The notes beneath the pieces were generated by a model. That model did not search any database. It saw only the letters and a list, made by a program, of their open reading frames with translations, and was not told the DNA's origin. From assembly GCF_900105585.1 (NCBI RefSeq), contig NZ_FNRT01000002.1:1674001-1738000 (forward strand): a stretch of 64,000 nt of DNA, given 5' to 3'. The stretch comes from Nocardioides exalbidus (GTDB lineage Bacteria > Actinomycetota > Actinomycetes > Propionibacteriales > Nocardioidaceae). This document shows, one piece after another, positions 44,620 to 52,895 of this stretch; position 1 is the first letter of the stretch, and each line of letters opens with the position of its first letter. Position numbers and translations under genes: made by a program.

Positions 44620-45779
44620 GCAGCACGTTCACCGAGTCCGAGGAGCGCACCGAGCTGCGCCGCCAGGTCGCGAGGCTGGCGAAGGGCTACGGCCGCGAGT
44701 GGTTCGTCGAGCGCGCCCGCGCAGGCGAGAAGACGACCGAGCTGTGGATGGAGATCGCCAAGGCGGGATACCTCGGCGTCAACATCCCGGAGGAGTACGG
44801 CGGCGGGGGCGGCGGCATCGGCGACGTGGCCGCCGTCTGCGAGGAGCTCGCTGCCCAGGGCTGCCCGCTGCTGATGATGGTCGTCAGCCCGGCGATCTGC
44901 GGCACGGTCATCGCGCGCTACGGCACCGAGGACCAGAAGCAGAAGTGGCTGCCCGGCATCGCCGACGGCACCGCGACGATGGCCTTCGCGATCACCGAGC
45001 CCGACGCCGGCACCAACTCCCACAACATCACCACCACCGCCCGCCGTGATGGCGACGAGTGGGTGCTGAAGGGCCAGAAGATCTACATCTCCGGCGTCGA
45101 CGAGTCCGCCCACGTGCTCGTGGTCGCCCGCGCGGAGGACGCCCGGACCGGCAAGCTCAAGCCCTGCCTCTTCGTCGTGCCGACGGTCTCCGCGGGCTTC
45201 GAGTTCACCGCGATCCCGATGGAGATCGTCAGCCCGGAGAAGCAGTTCCAGGTCTTCATCGACGACGTCCGCCTGCCCCAGGACGCCCTCGTCGGCGACG
45301 AGGACGGTGGCCTCGTCCAGCTCTTCGCCGGCCTCAACCCCGAGCGGATCATGGCGGCCTCCTTCTCGACGGGCCTCGCGCGCCACGCCCTCGGCAAGGC
45401 GTCGTCGTACGCCCAGGAGCGCACCGTCTTCAAGGCGCCCATCGGCTCCCACCAGGCGATCGCCCACCCCCTCGCGATGGCCCACATCGAGAACGAGCTC
45501 GCCCGCCTGATGACCCAGAAGGCCGCCGCCCTCGTCGACGCCGGCGACGACATGGCCGCCGGCGAGGCGGCCAACATGGCGAAGTACGCCGCCGCCGAGG
45601 CGGCCGTGCACGCCGTCGACGCGGCCGTGCAGACCCACGGCGGCAACGGCATCACGCAGGAGTACGGCATGGCCGGCATGCTCGTCGCCGCCCGCGCCGG
45701 GCGGATCGCGCCGGTGAGCCGGGAGATGATCCTCAACTTCGTCGCGATGCACAGCCTGGGGCTGCCGAAGAGCTACTGA
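44616..45779 (+). CDS. Acyl-CoA dehydrogenase (second in operon)
   Basis: The 387-aa ACAD has ITEPDAGTNSHNITTTA, GQKIYISGVDES, PEKQFQVFIDDVRLPQDALVGDEDGG and a C-terminal QTHGGNGITQEYGM. It is distinct from the 39398 paralogue, so the pathway probably has two desaturation steps or two chain types. ATG 44616 overlaps the carboxylase alpha stop; it is the last gene of the operon. The next gene is convergent, with only 9 bp between stops and no recognisable terminator. Confidence 0.92.
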   Translation: MSSTFTESEERTELRRQVARLAKGYGREWFVERARAGEKTTELWMEIAKAGYLGVNIPEEYGGGGGGIGDVAAVCEELAAQGCPLLMMVVSPAICGTVIARYGTEDQKQKWLPGIADGTATMAFAITEPDAGTNSHNITTTARRDGDEWVLKGQKIYISGVDESAHVLVVARAEDARTGKLKPCLFVVPTVSAGFEFTAIPMEIVSPEKQFQVFIDDVRLPQDALVGDEDGGLVQLFAGLNPERIMAASFSTGLARHALGKASSYAQERTVFKAPIGSHQAIAHPLAMAHIENELARLMTQKAAALVDAGDDMAAGEAANMAKYAAAEAAVHAVDAAVQTHGGNGITQEYGMAGMLVAARAGRIAPVSREMILNFVAMHSLGLPKSY

Positions 45780-45788
45780 GGAAGGACC

Positions 45789-46844
45789 TCACGGCTGGAC
45801 GAGGATCCGGACCGGACTTCCCTCCCCGCTCCGGAGCGTCCTGATGCCCTCCTCGAGGTCCTCCAGCGCCACGACCTGGCTGATCGACCGGCTGAGGTCG
45901 AGGCGGCCGGTCGAGACCAGGCGTGCGAGGACCCCGACGTCCGTCACCTCGTAGCCCAGGTGGCCACGCACCTGCTTGCGGCTGAGGTTGAAGAGCACGC
46001 TCATGCCGAGGGAGAGCTCGTCGGCGCTCATGCCGACGCCGACGAGGCGTCCGCCGTTGCCGAGCGCCTCGAGCGCCTGGTCGAAGGTCGCCTTGATGCC
46101 GACCGCGTCGAAGGCGGCGTCGAGGCCGATCCCTCCCGTGGCCTCGCGCACCTTGCTGACCAGCTGGGCGTCGTGGGGATCCAGGGCCAGGTCGGCCCCC
46201 AGGTCGAGCGCTCGCTGACGCGCCGCCGGGTCGAGGTCGACCGCGACGATCGGGGTGGCTCCCACCAGCCGGGCCAGCTGGACGATGTGCGTGCCGACGC
46301 CGCCCACTCCCCACACGCCGGCCGACTCACCGACCCGCAGCTCGGCCGTGTGCACCACGGCGCCGTACGGTGTCGCGACGGCGTCGGCGAGGACGGCCGC
46401 GTGCTCCATCGAGACGTTGTCCGGGATCCGGGTGAGTCCTTGCGCGTCCGCAACGGTGTACTGCGCCCAGGCGCCGTCGTAGGCGAACGCCATCAGCTGC
46501 AGGGCCAGGCACCGGCCGAGCTCGCCGCGCCGGCACATCGGGCACTGCCGACACGGTCGACCGGCAGCAGGCACGACGCGGTCGCCCAGTGCCCACCCCT
46601 CGACACCGGGTCCGAGTGCGGCGATCACGCCGGAGGCCTCGTGTCCCTGGGTGATCACCTCCGGCCCCATGGCCGGGAACGTCCCGTCGAGCAGCGACAG
46701 GTCCGAGTGGCAGATGCCGCTGAACGCGACCTCGATGAGCACCTGCCCGGGGCCCGGAGCGGGCACGGGGACGTCGGTGATCTCGAAGGTCAGGGTCGTG
46801 GTGTCGAGGCGCTGGGCGCGCATCGTCGTGGCAGTGCTGGTCAT
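45789..46844 (-). CDS. Zinc-dependent alcohol dehydrogenase (MDR family)
   Basis: The 351-aa enzyme has catalytic zinc ligands in GICHSD (Cys) and GHEASG (His-Glu). The structural zinc loop is reduced to CRQCPMCRRGELGRC (four Cys, all present), and the Rossmann motif is GVGGVGTHIVQLAR. It interconverts alcohols and ketones/aldehydes with NAD(H). ATG 46844 starts the MTSTATT leader. It is the last gene of the AraC-BVMO-hydrolase-ADH set and resembles adhD of the M. tuberculosis mymA operon in role. Confidence 0.9.
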   Translation of the reverse strand: MTSTATTMRAQRLDTTTLTFEITDVPVPAPGPGQVLIEVAFSGICHSDLSLLDGTFPAMGPEVITQGHEASGVIAALGPGVEGWALGDRVVPAAGRPCRQCPMCRRGELGRCLALQLMAFAYDGAWAQYTVADAQGLTRIPDNVSMEHAAVLADAVATPYGAVVHTAELRVGESAGVWGVGGVGTHIVQLARLVGATPIVAVDLDPAARQRALDLGADLALDPHDAQLVSKVREATGGIGLDAAFDAVGIKATFDQALEALGNGGRLVGVGMSADELSLGMSVLFNLSRKQVRGHLGYEVTDVGVLARLVSTGRLDLSRSISQVVALEDLEEGIRTLRSGEGSPVRILVQP

Positions 46845-46891
46845 CGTCTGGTCCTTCACACGTGGGGGCGAGCTGACTCGGCAGGGACGTC

Positions 46892-47896
46892 TCAGGCGGG
46901 CGGGTCGGGGAACGGCTCGGTCAGACCGAGACGGCGCAGCCAGCCGTCCACGGCGTCGTACGACCGTCGCCGAGGCACGTCGAGCGACAGGAAGACGTCG
47001 TGCCGGGCGTCCTCGATCGGTTGCACCGTCGTCTCGCCGCCGAGGCAGCCGGCCCAGCGAGCGATCTGCTGCACGTCGAGGACGGTGTCGGCGCGGTCGC
47101 TCGCCGGGCTGTGCGTGCGGGAGTAGTGCGTCTTGTCGGAGCGCAGGACCAGTGACGGTACGCCGACGTCGAGGCCGCGGTGCAGCCGAGCCTGTCCGCG
47201 CCGGACGGCGTTCAGCCAGCCCACCGTGACGGGGAACCCGGCCAGCGGCTTCAGCATGAGGTCGTAGTGCCACGTCCCGCCTCGCTCGGCGTGCAGCGAG
47301 TCGCCGTAGACGGAGGTGGCAGGCAGGTCCAGCACCCGCAGCGGGGCGATCCTGGCGAGGATGCGGACGGCCTGGGTCACGGCGTGGCGCATCCGTGGCT
47401 TGCCCTGGAGGTCGAACCACGGACTGTTCAGGACCAGCCCCGCCACCGGATCCGTCCTGCCGGCACGTCGCCTGCGATCGAGCCACAGGGGCGTGATCAG
47501 GCCGCCTGTGGAGTGGGCCACCACGACGACCGGACTGTCCGGGTGCTCGTCGGCGACGAGCTCGAGGCTGCGTTCGAGCTCGACGTCGTAGAGCTCGAGA
47601 TCGGTGACGTAGTGGGCAGTGTGTCCCTCGCTCCGCGCGCGCCCGGACTTGCGCAGGTCCAGCGCGTAGAACGCCAGCCCACGCTCGGCGAAGAAGTCCG
47701 CGAGCTCGGTCTGGAAGAAGTAGTCGGCGAATCCGTGCACGTAGAGCACCGCGCCGTGCGGCTGCTCGTCCTCGAGCGGCACCCGGCGAACGACGACCGC
47801 GGTGATGCGTCCTTCACCGTCGGGATCGGTGCCGAGCTCGAGCGTGTGCTGCTCGTAGCCCGTCCCGAGCAGGTCGGGCTGCCACGTCGCGCTCAT
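46892..47896 (-). CDS. Alpha/beta hydrolase (monoacylglycerol lipase-like)
   Basis: The 334-aa enzyme has the serine aminopeptidase/Hydrolase_4 layout: oxyanion VLYVHGFADYFFQ, YALDLRKSGRA, nucleophile Ser in VVAHSTGG (GxSxG-like, Ala at the first position), Asp in LVLRSDKTHYS and His in DARHDVFLS. ATG 47896 overlaps the BVMO stop. Hydrolysing the ester made by the coupled BVMO is the natural role, as proposed for LipR beside MymA. Confidence 0.88.
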   Translation of the reverse strand: MSATWQPDLLGTGYEQHTLELGTDPDGEGRITAVVVRRVPLEDEQPHGAVLYVHGFADYFFQTELADFFAERGLAFYALDLRKSGRARSEGHTAHYVTDLELYDVELERSLELVADEHPDSPVVVVAHSTGGLITPLWLDRRRRAGRTDPVAGLVLNSPWFDLQGKPRMRHAVTQAVRILARIAPLRVLDLPATSVYGDSLHAERGGTWHYDLMLKPLAGFPVTVGWLNAVRRGQARLHRGLDVGVPSLVLRSDKTHYSRTHSPASDRADTVLDVQQIARWAGCLGGETTVQPIEDARHDVFLSLDVPRRRSYDAVDGWLRRLGLTEPFPDPPA

Positions 47897-49440
47897 GCCT
47901 CGACCCTCGTCCGGTCGACCGCGGCCGCGGTCGTGGTTGCGGGGTGGACGGGTGCCAGGTGGCGGGCCAGGTCGGCGCGCAGCGTCGTCGCCGAGTCGAG
48001 CACGTAGTTCTGGCGGACCCGCCACGGCGATCGGTCGCCCTGGCGCGGGAACGCCGCGATCGAGCGCTGGACGTATCCCGAGGCCAGCTCGAGCAACGGC
48101 TGCGGCTCGAGGTCGCTGTCCGCCACAGGGGCCACAGCGCGGTGTCCGCGACGCTCCATCCAGCCCAGCACCTTGCACACGAGACGGTGGGTCAGGTCTG
48201 CACGCAGGGTCCACGACGCGTTGGTGTAGCCGATGCACACCGCGAAGTTGGGGACACCGGTGATCATGGCGCCGTTCCAGACGTACTGCTCCGAGAGGTC
48301 GACACGGCGTCCGTCGACGTGCGGCTCGATCCCGCCGAACGCGAGGAGCTTGAGCCCCGTCGCCGTGACGACGACGTCGGCCTCGAGGAGCCGCCCGGAC
48401 CGCAGCCGGATCCCTTTGGGGACGAAGCGGTCGACGTGGTCGGTGACGACCTCCGCGCGCCGGTCCCTGACCACGCGGAAGAGGTCGCCGCCGGGCACGG
48501 CGCACAACCGCTGGTCCCACGGGTCGTAGGACGGGGTGAAGTGGTCGGCGACCAGCTGCGGGTCGCCCAGCATCCCGGTCGCGGAACGGGTCAGCAGCTC
48601 GCGGGCCTTGCGCGGCCACCGCTGGCAGAACTGGTAGAACGCGGTGCTGAAGGCGATGTTCTTCGCGCGGATGACCTTGTGGGCGAGCGACCCGGGGAGC
48701 ACCGCCCGGATCCTGTCCGCCACCTTGTCCCGACCGGGAACCGCGCTGATCCAGGTGGGGCTCCTCTGCAGCATCGTGACGTGACTGGCGGGGCGCTCGC
48801 CCTTCAGCATCGCCGGCACGAGCGTCACCGCAGTTGCACCCGATCCGATGACGACGACCCGCTTGTCGGCGTGGTCGAGGTCCTGCGGCCAGAACTGGGG
48901 GTGCACCACGGTGCCGGCGAAGTCGTCGACCCCCTCGAACGCAGGAGCGTGCGGCTGGTCGTAGTCGTAGTAGCCGGCGCAGGAGTAGAGGAAGCCGCAC
49001 GTCATCGTGCGCCGCCGGACGTTGTCCCCGTCCTCGACGACGAGGGTCCAGGCCGAGGTCGCGGTGTCGAAGTCGGCTGCGACGACGCGGCTGGAGTAGC
49101 GGATGTGCTGGTCGATCCCGTGCTCGTCCGCCGTCTCGCGGATGTAGGTCAGGATGGACGCTCCGTCGGCGAGGCTCCGGCTGTCGCGCCACGGCCTGAA
49201 GGAGTAGCCGAGGGTGAACATGTCGGAGTCCGACCTCACCCCCGGGTAGCGGAACAGGTCCCACGTGCCGCCGAGGCCCTCGCGCGCTTCCAGCACGACG
49301 TACGACGATCCTGGTCGTTCGGTCTGGATGCGGTAGGCCGCTCCGATGCCCGAGAGCCCTGCTCCCACGATGACGACGTCGACGTGCTCGACGTCCCGCT
49401 CGTGGGTCGCCGTGGGTCCGTCGTGGGGGTGTTCAGCCAT
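47893..49440 (-). CDS. MymA-like flavin-containing Baeyer-Villiger monooxygenase
   Basis: The 515-aa protein aligns with MymA/EthA: GAGLSGIG, GGTWDLFRYPGVRSDSDM, BVMO fingerprint FAGTVVHPQFWP, GSGATAVTLVP, FTPSYDPWDQRLCAVPGGDLF and GYTNASWTLRADL. ATG 49440 was taken; an in-frame GTG at 49512 would add 24 residues without family support. It is the first enzyme gene after the AraC regulator and is coupled to the hydrolase gene, so ketone to ester to acid plus alcohol is the likely sequence. Confidence 0.9.
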   Translation of the reverse strand: MAEHPHDGPTATHERDVEHVDVVIVGAGLSGIGAAYRIQTERPGSSYVVLEAREGLGGTWDLFRYPGVRSDSDMFTLGYSFRPWRDSRSLADGASILTYIRETADEHGIDQHIRYSSRVVAADFDTATSAWTLVVEDGDNVRRRTMTCGFLYSCAGYYDYDQPHAPAFEGVDDFAGTVVHPQFWPQDLDHADKRVVVIGSGATAVTLVPAMLKGERPASHVTMLQRSPTWISAVPGRDKVADRIRAVLPGSLAHKVIRAKNIAFSTAFYQFCQRWPRKARELLTRSATGMLGDPQLVADHFTPSYDPWDQRLCAVPGGDLFRVVRDRRAEVVTDHVDRFVPKGIRLRSGRLLEADVVVTATGLKLLAFGGIEPHVDGRRVDLSEQYVWNGAMITGVPNFAVCIGYTNASWTLRADLTHRLVCKVLGWMERRGHRAVAPVADSDLEPQPLLELASGYVQRSIAAFPRQGDRSPWRVRQNYVLDSATTLRADLARHLAPVHPATTTAAAVDRTRVEA

Positions 49441-49516
49441 GTCATCGAGTGTGTCGAGCCTGGGGTCGACGCGTTTGATCCGTCGCGACAGTTCCTTGCC
49501 CACGCGCGACACCGCC

Positions 49517-50533
49517 TCACGACGGCGCAGCGCCCCGTTGACGTACCTGCGTCGGCGTCTCGTGCCACCAACGACGACAGCATCGCGTGAGGACCGCTTG
49601 CTCGGACAGGTCCAGCAGCGCCGCGACCTGGGAGAACGGCAGGTCGGTCCCGCGCAGGTACTTCTGCGCGGCCTCCTTGCGGACGCCGTCCACCAGGGCG
49701 ACGAACGAGGTGTCCTCCCGAGCGAGCTGACGCTGCAGGGTCCTGGGATGGACCGAGAACAGGTCGGCGATGGCCGTGATGGTCACCGGGCTCGTGCCCA
49801 GTGCCTGTGCCACGGCAGTGCGAACCCGTGCCGCCACCAGCCCGGGACCGCTGGGGGAGAGGCGGTCGAGGTAGGCGATGGCGAGCTGCTTCAGGACCGC
49901 GTCCTCGCCGGCGACCGGCTGGCGCATGAGTGACGACGGGACGCGGAGGAGCGCGGCCGGTCGCCGGAAGCGGACCTCCGTCCCGAAGTAGGCACGATAG
50001 GTCTCGGGATCCGCCAACGGCTCGTGCGGCAGGTCGACGGTGCGGAGCCCGTAGCCCGCGCCGGTCACCGATCTGAGGGCGCCGTGTGCGAAGCCCAGGC
50101 TCAGGTCGGTCGCCTGCACGGGCGCGAGATCGCCGTCCCCGGGGACGTTCCACCGCAGGGCCACCACACCCTTGTCGCCGTAGGGGTCCGCCTCGACCGC
50201 GAGCCCCACCGAGCGGGAGTGGACGGAGAGGTAGCGAGAACAGCACTCGAGCGCGTCCCCGACGGTCGCGGACGACTGGAGCGCGAGCGCGAGGGGGCCG
50301 AGCATGCTGAGCTCCTGGCGTGCTGCGACGCGCAGTCCGAGGTCCGGGCAGTCCGTCTGCCTCGCCCCGATCTCCAGTGCGCCGGCCACGGCGCGCTCGG
50401 GAACCAGCAGCTCGTCGGAGTGGAGTGCGGACGGGTCCAGTCCCACCTCGCGTGCGATGGCGTCCGGGTCGCCACCCAGCTCGAGCACCAGGGAGTGGAA
50501 ACCCCGGAGTGCGGCGGAGCGCGCCAACGTCAT
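49517..50533 (-). CDS. AraC family regulator (VirS/OruR-like)
   Basis: The 338-aa regulator has an Arabinose_bd-type N-terminal domain (SALHSDELLVPERAVAGALEIGAR through LRWNVPGDGDL). The C-terminal AraC HTH has TAIADLFSVHPRTLQRQLARED and FSQVAALLDLSEQAVLTRCCRRW. This domain pair is that of VirS, the regulator of the mymA operon. ATG 50533 fits the domain start. It is encoded directly upstream of the BVMO on the same strand (76 bp), whereas virS is divergent from mymA. Confidence 0.88.
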   Translation of the reverse strand: MTLARSAALRGFHSLVLELGGDPDAIAREVGLDPSALHSDELLVPERAVAGALEIGARQTDCPDLGLRVAARQELSMLGPLALALQSSATVGDALECCSRYLSVHSRSVGLAVEADPYGDKGVVALRWNVPGDGDLAPVQATDLSLGFAHGALRSVTGAGYGLRTVDLPHEPLADPETYRAYFGTEVRFRRPAALLRVPSSLMRQPVAGEDAVLKQLAIAYLDRLSPSGPGLVAARVRTAVAQALGTSPVTITAIADLFSVHPRTLQRQLAREDTSFVALVDGVRKEAAQKYLRGTDLPFSQVAALLDLSEQAVLTRCCRRWWHETPTQVRQRGAAPS

Positions 50534-50637
50534 GTCGCCTAGGGTCAAGGTCGCCGCCGGGCGCGTCAACTCAGCAGTCCAGCCCGCGCCTCGCGCGCTC
50601 GAGGAGCTCCGCGACGCCCTGGCGGACCGGGAAGAAA

Positions 50638-50672
50638 GAAGCCGCAGGTCAGCTGGGCTGACCTGCGGCTTC
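50638..50672 (-). terminator. Rho-independent terminator of tRNA-Arg
   Basis: A perfect 15-bp stem (50638-50652 with 50658-50672, GAAGCCGCAGGTCAG) has a 5-nt loop. It is followed on the minus strand by TTTCTTCCC. It starts 9 bp past the 3' end of tRNA-Arg. Confidence 0.85.
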
Positions 50673-50680
50673 GTGATCTG

Positions 50681-50753
50681 CGCGCCTGTAGGGATTCGAA
50701 CCCCAAACCTTCTGATCCGTAGTCAGATGCTCTATCCGTTGAGCTACAGGCGC
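50681..50753 (-). tRNA. tRNA-Arg (ACG)
   Basis: The 73-nt cloverleaf on the minus strand has acceptor GCGCCTG/CAGGCGC, D-arm GCTC/GAGC, anticodon stem TCTGA/TCAGA with loop CTACGGA (anticodon ACG), T-loop TTCGAAT and discriminator G. CCA is not encoded. A strong terminator follows. It reads CGN arginine codons after A34-to-inosine editing. Confidence 0.96.
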
Positions 50754-50930
50754 ATCGTCCGTGCCGGCCGACTGACCCGCGGGGACTGGACGACAATAGC
50801 CGACCGCGACCGGACGAGCGAAATCAGCATCCCCCATATCGGTGGATCGGCCGGTGTGAGCCTTGCCCTAGGGTGCCTTGCACCCGCACACGCGGCGGTC
50901 CGCACCCGCCGCAGGATGAGAGGCAGGCGC

Positions 50931-52769
50931 ATGGCAGATCTCGAGGCAGTCCTGGACGCAGCCGGGCTCACCAACCCGAGGGTCAGGGAGTTCGTGAAGG
51001 AGTACGCCGAGCTCACGGGCGCGGCGCGCGTCGAGGTGGTCAACGCCTCCGACGACGCACGTCTCCTGGAGGAGGCCGTCGCCGCAGGCGAGCTGCAGAT
51101 GGCGGGCGAGGGGCGCTACTACTCCCGCAGCTACCACAAGGACACCGCCCGCTCCGAGGAGCGCACGATCGTCGCTACCAACGACGAGAAGGACAGGGGT
51201 GTCTACAACAACTGGCGCCCGGCCTCGGAGATGAAGCCGATGCTCCACGACCGGATGCGCGGTGCGTCCGAGGGCAAGACGATGTACGTCATCCCCTACC
51301 TGATGGCGCCTGCCGGCAACGCGCTCGCGCCGTGGGCCGCCGGCGTCGAGCTCACCGACACCCGCACCGTCGTGCTCCACATGATCCGGATGGCGCGCGT
51401 CGGCGTGCAGTTCGTCAACGACCTCGACGACCCGGACTCCTTCGTCCGCGCGGTCCACGTGACCGGCGACCTCGAGCACCTCGGCCAGGGCACGCCCGAC
51501 GACCAGCGCTACTTCGTCACGGTCGCCGACGAGCGCACGATCCTGCACTTCGGCTCGTCCTACGGCGGCAACGCGCTGCTGGGGAAGATCGCCCACGGTC
51601 TGCGGCAGGGTGCGTACGACGGCTGGGCGAGCAGGAAGTTCCTCGCCGAGCAGTACATGCTCATCGGCATCCACGACAAGGAGACGGGCAAGACCTGGCA
51701 CGTCTGCGGTGGGTTCCCCAGCGCCTCCGGCAAGACAAACCTGGCGATGATGGCCGCGCCCGACGCGCTGGGCGATCGCTACCACGTGTCGTTCTACGGC
51801 GACGACATCGCGTGGCTGTGGGTCGACGAGGAGTCCGGGCGACTGATGGGGATGAACCCGGAGTACGGCGTCTTCGGCGTCGCCAAGGACACCAACGAGA
51901 CGACGAACCCCAACGCCCTCGCCTCGATCGACGAGGGCACCGAGGCGATCTTCACCAACGTGTCCTACAACCCCGGCACCGGCGAGGTCTGGTGGGAGGG
52001 CAAGACCCCCAAGCCGCCGAGCGACGTCCACGGCTGGCTCGACTGGACGGGTGCCCCCCTCGCGGACCGCAAGTCCGACGACACGGCGGCCTGGTCGCAC
52101 CCCAACAGCCGCTTCACCACGACGCTCGACAACGTCCCCAACATCGCGGCCGACTACGACGAGCCGATGGGCGTGCCGATCGACGCGATCATCTTCGGCG
52201 GCCGCACCCGCGACCGCGAGCCGCTGATCCGTGCGATCACCGACCTCGCCGAGGGCGTGTACGACGGCCTCACGCTGGGCGCCGAGGCCACCTTCGCCGC
52301 CGAGGGCGTGGACGGCCAGCTGCGCTACGACCCGATGTCGAACCGGCCCTTCATGGCCTACGGCGAGGGCGACTACGCACGGCACTACCTCGACGTCGTC
52401 GGCGCGGCGAAGGAGCAGCCGATCTTCGCGCACGTCAACTGGTTCCAGCGCGACCCGGAGGACGGCCACTTCCTCTGGCCCGGCTACCGCGACAACCTGC
52501 GCCCGCTGCTCTGGCTCCTGCAGCTCAAGGCCGGCGAGGTGCAGGGACGTCGTACGGCCGTGGGCATCCTCCCGACCGAGGACGAGCTCGACCTCGAGGG
52601 CGTCGACATCACGCCCGAGGACCTCGAGCGGATCCTCACCATCGACAAGGAGCGGTGGCAGCAGGAGATGGGCTTCCGCGAGGAGCACCTGTCGCAGTTC
52701 GACCGGATGCCCGAGGAGATCTGGGAGGCCCACCGCCGGGTCGCCGCCGACCTCGACGCGGAGGAGTGA
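50931..52769 (+). CDS. Divergent GTP-type PEPCK paralogue lacking key residues
   Basis: The 612-aa protein is colinear with GTP-dependent PEP carboxykinases ([13 protein letters not shown], FPSxSGKTNLAMM, GDDIAW, HPNSRF, IIFGGR, HVNWFQRDPEDGHFLWPGY). However, the residue matching Mn ligand Lys244 (rat numbering) is Ile220, the His264 position reads Gln241/Tyr242, and the P-loop cysteine (Cys288) is Ser266. The Asp ligand (GDDIAW, 291/292) and both NSRF and GGR arginines remain. The guanine-pocket region (NRPFMAYGEGDY) also differs. Canonical pckG lies 1.3 kb downstream. It may have altered metal use, another substrate, or a regulatory role. ATG 50931 was chosen; ATG 50916 is also in frame. 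Confidence 0.85.
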   Translation: MADLEAVLDAAGLTNPRVREFVKEYAELTGAARVEVVNASDDARLLEEAVAAGELQMAGEGRYYSRSYHKDTARSEERTIVATNDEKDRGVYNNWRPASEMKPMLHDRMRGASEGKTMYVIPYLMAPAGNALAPWAAGVELTDTRTVVLHMIRMARVGVQFVNDLDDPDSFVRAVHVTGDLEHLGQGTPDDQRYFVTVADERTILHFGSSYGGNALLGKIAHGLRQGAYDGWASRKFLAEQYMLIGIHDKETGKTWHVCGGFPSASGKTNLAMMAAPDALGDRYHVSFYGDDIAWLWVDEESGRLMGMNPEYGVFGVAKDTNETTNPNALASIDEGTEAIFTNVSYNPGTGEVWWEGKTPKPPSDVHGWLDWTGAPLADRKSDDTAAWSHPNSRFTTTLDNVPNIAADYDEPMGVPIDAIIFGGRTRDREPLIRAITDLAEGVYDGLTLGAEATFAAEGVDGQLRYDPMSNRPFMAYGEGDYARHYLDVVGAAKEQPIFAHVNWFQRDPEDGHFLWPGYRDNLRPLLWLLQLKAGEVQGRRTAVGILPTEDELDLEGVDITPEDLERILTIDKERWQQEMGFREEHLSQFDRMPEEIWEAHRRVAADLDAEE

Positions 52770-52823
52770 CCCCGACAGGGGTGACAGCCCCACTGGGGGC
52801 AGGTGAAAGGCCACACCGATCAC

Positions 52824-52843
52824 TGATGAGGCAAAACTTATCA
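52824..52843. promoter_or_regulatory. Inverted repeat upstream of TSUP gene
   Basis: TGATGAG-N6-CTTATCA (one mismatch between 7-bp arms) lies in an unusually AT-rich patch 53 bp before the TSUP start codon. It is a candidate operator; the regulator is unknown. Confidence 0.4.
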
Positions 52844-52895
52844 ATTCAGTGTACTTTGGTGACTACGTCTTGAACCTGCCCTCGGAGGAGTCCCC

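Noticed and set aside
50931..52769. ATP-type or PPi-type PEPCK
   Set aside because: Length and motif order match GTP-PEPCK, not the ATP family (about 540 aa, different kinase motifs) or the roughly 1100-aa PPi enzymes.
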